From assembly GCA_025058915.1 (NCBI GenBank), contig JANXEC010000009.1:8772-15308 (forward strand): a DNA stretch of 6,537 bases, read 5' to 3'. The notes beneath the pieces were generated by a model, which made no database searches, was not told the origin of the DNA, and saw only the letters and a list, made by a program, of their open reading frames with translations. Below are positions 4,876-6,537 of the stretch, in pieces. The translations under genes and the position numbers were made by a program. Positions within the stretch are counted from its first letter, which is position 1, and each line of letters starts with the position of its first letter. This stretch comes from Microcaldota archaeon. Its GTDB lineage: Archaea; Micrarchaeota; Micrarchaeia; Anstonellales; J096.

Positions 4876-6537
4876 CTTATATTCCTGATATAGTTCCTGT
4901 GGTATTATACCTTTCCAGTTGTCGATGTTGTTGACTTCAGTGTAGAGATAAGTATCTGGAAATATATTCACATCTATCTCTCCCCCATTCACTGCTATTG
5001 CTACTTCGTCGTTCTTCTTGGCATTAGATAGTGCCTCTCTATTCCTCTGTATGCCGATTATTTCTCCTATGTAGTTTCCCTGACGATCTATTAGCTTGGT
5101 GTTTGTTCTGATCTCTCCTTCGATGATTCTAACTCCAAATATGGCTGGTTTACTTTTCCTAAATATATAATCTCTCATCACGTATATCTTTGCAGGATAT
5201 ACATCTCTTCTCATAAGATTCTCTATTATTTCCTGCTCTTTCTCTCTGACTCTCTCCCTGTAGGCCTCGATGATTCTGTATATTACATCTCCTAACACTA
5301 CCTTCACACCATGGGAATTCGCATACTCCAACTCATCTCTGCCTATATTCACATTAAACCCTAAGATAAAACCATAACTAGGATCGATGCTATTCATTGC
5401 AATTGCCTGTTCTATGTCATCTTTGTTTATATTCCCTATTCCAATTCTCCTAATTACTATTCCTTCCTTCTCTGCTAGTCTCCTGAATGCATCTGCACTA
5501 CCAACAGAATCGGTCTTCACGACAACACCCTTATCTCCTATTCTGAAGATGTTGTTTATGTTCTTTGTGTCTATCTGATTCCTACTACTTATTGGAAATC
5601 CTATCATCAGATCTTCAACAGTGTTTGTAAGTATTCTAACACCTGCTGCAGCAGCAATATTTTGTATTGATCGGTATCTCTCCTTAGGATCATTTGATGA
5701 TATGTTGGGTACAAACAATCCACGTACTTTTATAGATCTGAGATTTCCAGACATATCAATCGAGTATATATTGTCCCCTCTCCTCAACTGACCTCTATAT
5801 ATGATTACATCAACATAATTACCTCCTACCTCTCTCTTAATGTCTATTATCGTTCCCTCTACAGGTTCATCAGGTGAAACAACAAGGGAAGATCTGAGGA
5901 AACGTTGAGATAGTCCGCATATCAAACCTATAAGTTCAGAGAATCCTTCACCTGTAACTGATGACACAGGGATTATTGCAGCGGTTCTGGTAAAATCTCT
6001 GATGTTGTAGAAGAGATCGCTGTTAATACCATTCTCACCTAGTTCTGCAATTCTTCTCCATACCAAACTCTCAAACTCCTCTCTTGCCACTGAACTCTGC
6101 ATAGAGATATTTTCTTGTATATCTTCACTCATCTTTCTCCATCCGGAGACTGTATCTACTTTAGTAAGTGCAATCACAAAGGGTGTTTTGTAGTTTCTGA
6201 GTATGTTTATACTCTCAACAGTCTGAGGCTGAACACCCTGTTTTATATCTATAACTAATATTGCTAGATCTGCTATACTACCACCCTGCTCTCTTAGGAG
6301 AGTGAATGCCTCATGTCCAGGAGTATCAATGAACAACAATCCAGGGATCTGCACATCAAATTTCCATCTCTTCAGAAAACTACCTGATATCGATATAATA
6401 CTTTCTTTGCTCAGATAGCTTGCTCCTATCATCTGAGTGATCCCACCTGCTTCCCTCTTGGCTATATTTGATCTTCTAATTCTATCTAGCAAACTGGTCT
6501 TGCCATGATCAACATGACCGAGAACAGATATGATGGG
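4840..6537 (-). CDS. infB: Translation initiation factor aIF5B (5' truncated by window edge)
   Basis: Ribosome-dependent GTPase that promotes subunit joining and initiator-tRNA placement. The frame is open to the right edge, and the in-frame TTG at 6492 is internal: 15 further codons upstream carry the P-loop. Only a few N-terminal residues seem to be missing, because family members usually start just before PIVSVLGHVDHGKT. Numbered from the edge (565 residues), the order is G1 GHVDHGKT (7-14), switch I GGITQMIGA (31-39), G3 DTPGH with the catalytic His (71-75), G4 TKVD (125-128), G5 SSVTGEG (192-198), domain II from EPVEGTI (224), domain III around GVVVKTDSVGSADAF (337-351), a long helix near 418-443, and domain IV with FRKSKPAIFGV (459-469). 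No intein interrupts the GTPase domain. G4 has Thr instead of the usual Asn (NKxD). The last codons overlap the convergent LAGLIDADG-like gene by 36 bp. Confidence 0.96.
   Translation of the reverse strand, partial: PIISVLGHVDHGKTSLLDRIRRSNIAKREAGGITQMIGASYLSKESIISISGSFLKRWKFDVQIPGLLFIDTPGHEAFTLLREQGGSIADLAILVIDIKQGVQPQTVESINILRNYKTPFVIALTKVDTVSGWRKMSEDIQENISMQSSVAREEFESLVWRRIAELGENGINSDLFYNIRDFTRTAAIIPVSSVTGEGFSELIGLICGLSQRFLRSSLVVSPDEPVEGTIIDIKREVGGNYVDVIIYRGQLRRGDNIYSIDMSGNLRSIKVRGLFVPNISSNDPKERYRSIQNIAAAAGVRILTNTVEDLMIGFPISSRNQIDTKNINNIFRIGDKGVVVKTDSVGSADAFRRLAEKEGIVIRRIGIGNINKDDIEQAIAMNSIDPSYGFILGFNVNIGRDELEYANSHGVKVVLGDVIYRIIEAYRERVREKEQEIIENLMRRDVYPAKIYVMRDYIFRKSKPAIFGVRIIEGEIRTNTKLIDRQGNYIGEIIGIQRNREALSNAKKNDEVAIAVNGGEIDVNIFPDTYLYTEVNNIDNWKGIIPQELYQEYKSILILRKIREV

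Noticed and set aside
5387..5578. Plus-strand open frame of 63 codons that looks like a small hydrophobic protein
   Set aside because: It lies opposite domain III of aIF5B. Hydrophobicity is an antisense artefact and there is no promoter or ribosome-binding site.
6130..6537. Possible intein in aIF5B, a frequent intein host, given a LAGLIDADG-like gene nearby
   Set aside because: The GTPase domain from G1 to G4 is continuous, with no insertion or splice-junction residues.

Overview
The window is gene-dense archaeal DNA. It is AT-rich (roughly 35-40% G+C judged from sampled lines), and arginine is written almost entirely with AGA/AGG and isoleucine often with ATA. The assignment to Archaea rests on an archaeal/eukaryal-type phenylalanyl-tRNA synthetase alpha subunit, an aIF5B rather than a bacterial IF2, a DUF63 membrane protein, a eukaryote-like (ALG7/DPAGT1-type) GlcNAc-1-phosphate transferase, and a TATA-box promoter placed for leaderless transcripts. 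The lineage cannot be fixed from this window. The tight packing and the shortened PheS would fit a thermophile or a compact-genome archaeon.

Layout. Positions 1-1435 (+): the 3' part of a membrane GlcNAc-1-P transferase for lipid-linked glycan synthesis, overlapping a DUF63 multi-pass membrane protein. Positions 1432-3398 (-): a two-gene operon read right to left, an exported membrane-anchored protein of unknown function followed by pheS, joined by an ATGA overlap. Positions 3399-3450: a 52-bp divergent intergenic region with a palindromic TATA box exactly midway between the two start codons. Positions 3451-4875 (+): an operon of a tandem-ACT-domain protein, a helical orphan protein and a protein that looks like a catalytically degenerate LAGLIDADG fold. 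Positions 4840-6537 (-): aIF5B (infB), whose first few codons lie beyond the right edge.

The only non-coding stretches are the 52-bp divergent promoter and an 8-bp gap at 3871-3878. Both convergent junctions overlap: at 1432-1435 a TTAA palindrome supplies the stop codon on both strands, and at 4840-4875 the two genes overlap tail to tail by 36 bp. I see no tRNA, rRNA, CRISPR array, insertion sequence or long repeat.

Functionally the window mixes translation (PheS, aIF5B), envelope glycosylation (GlcNAc-1-P transferase, with a possible glycoprotein at 2658-3398) and an unstudied cytoplasmic cassette (ACT, helical orphan, LAGLIDADG-like). That cassette shares its promoter with the pheS operon and is the best candidate for undescribed biology here.
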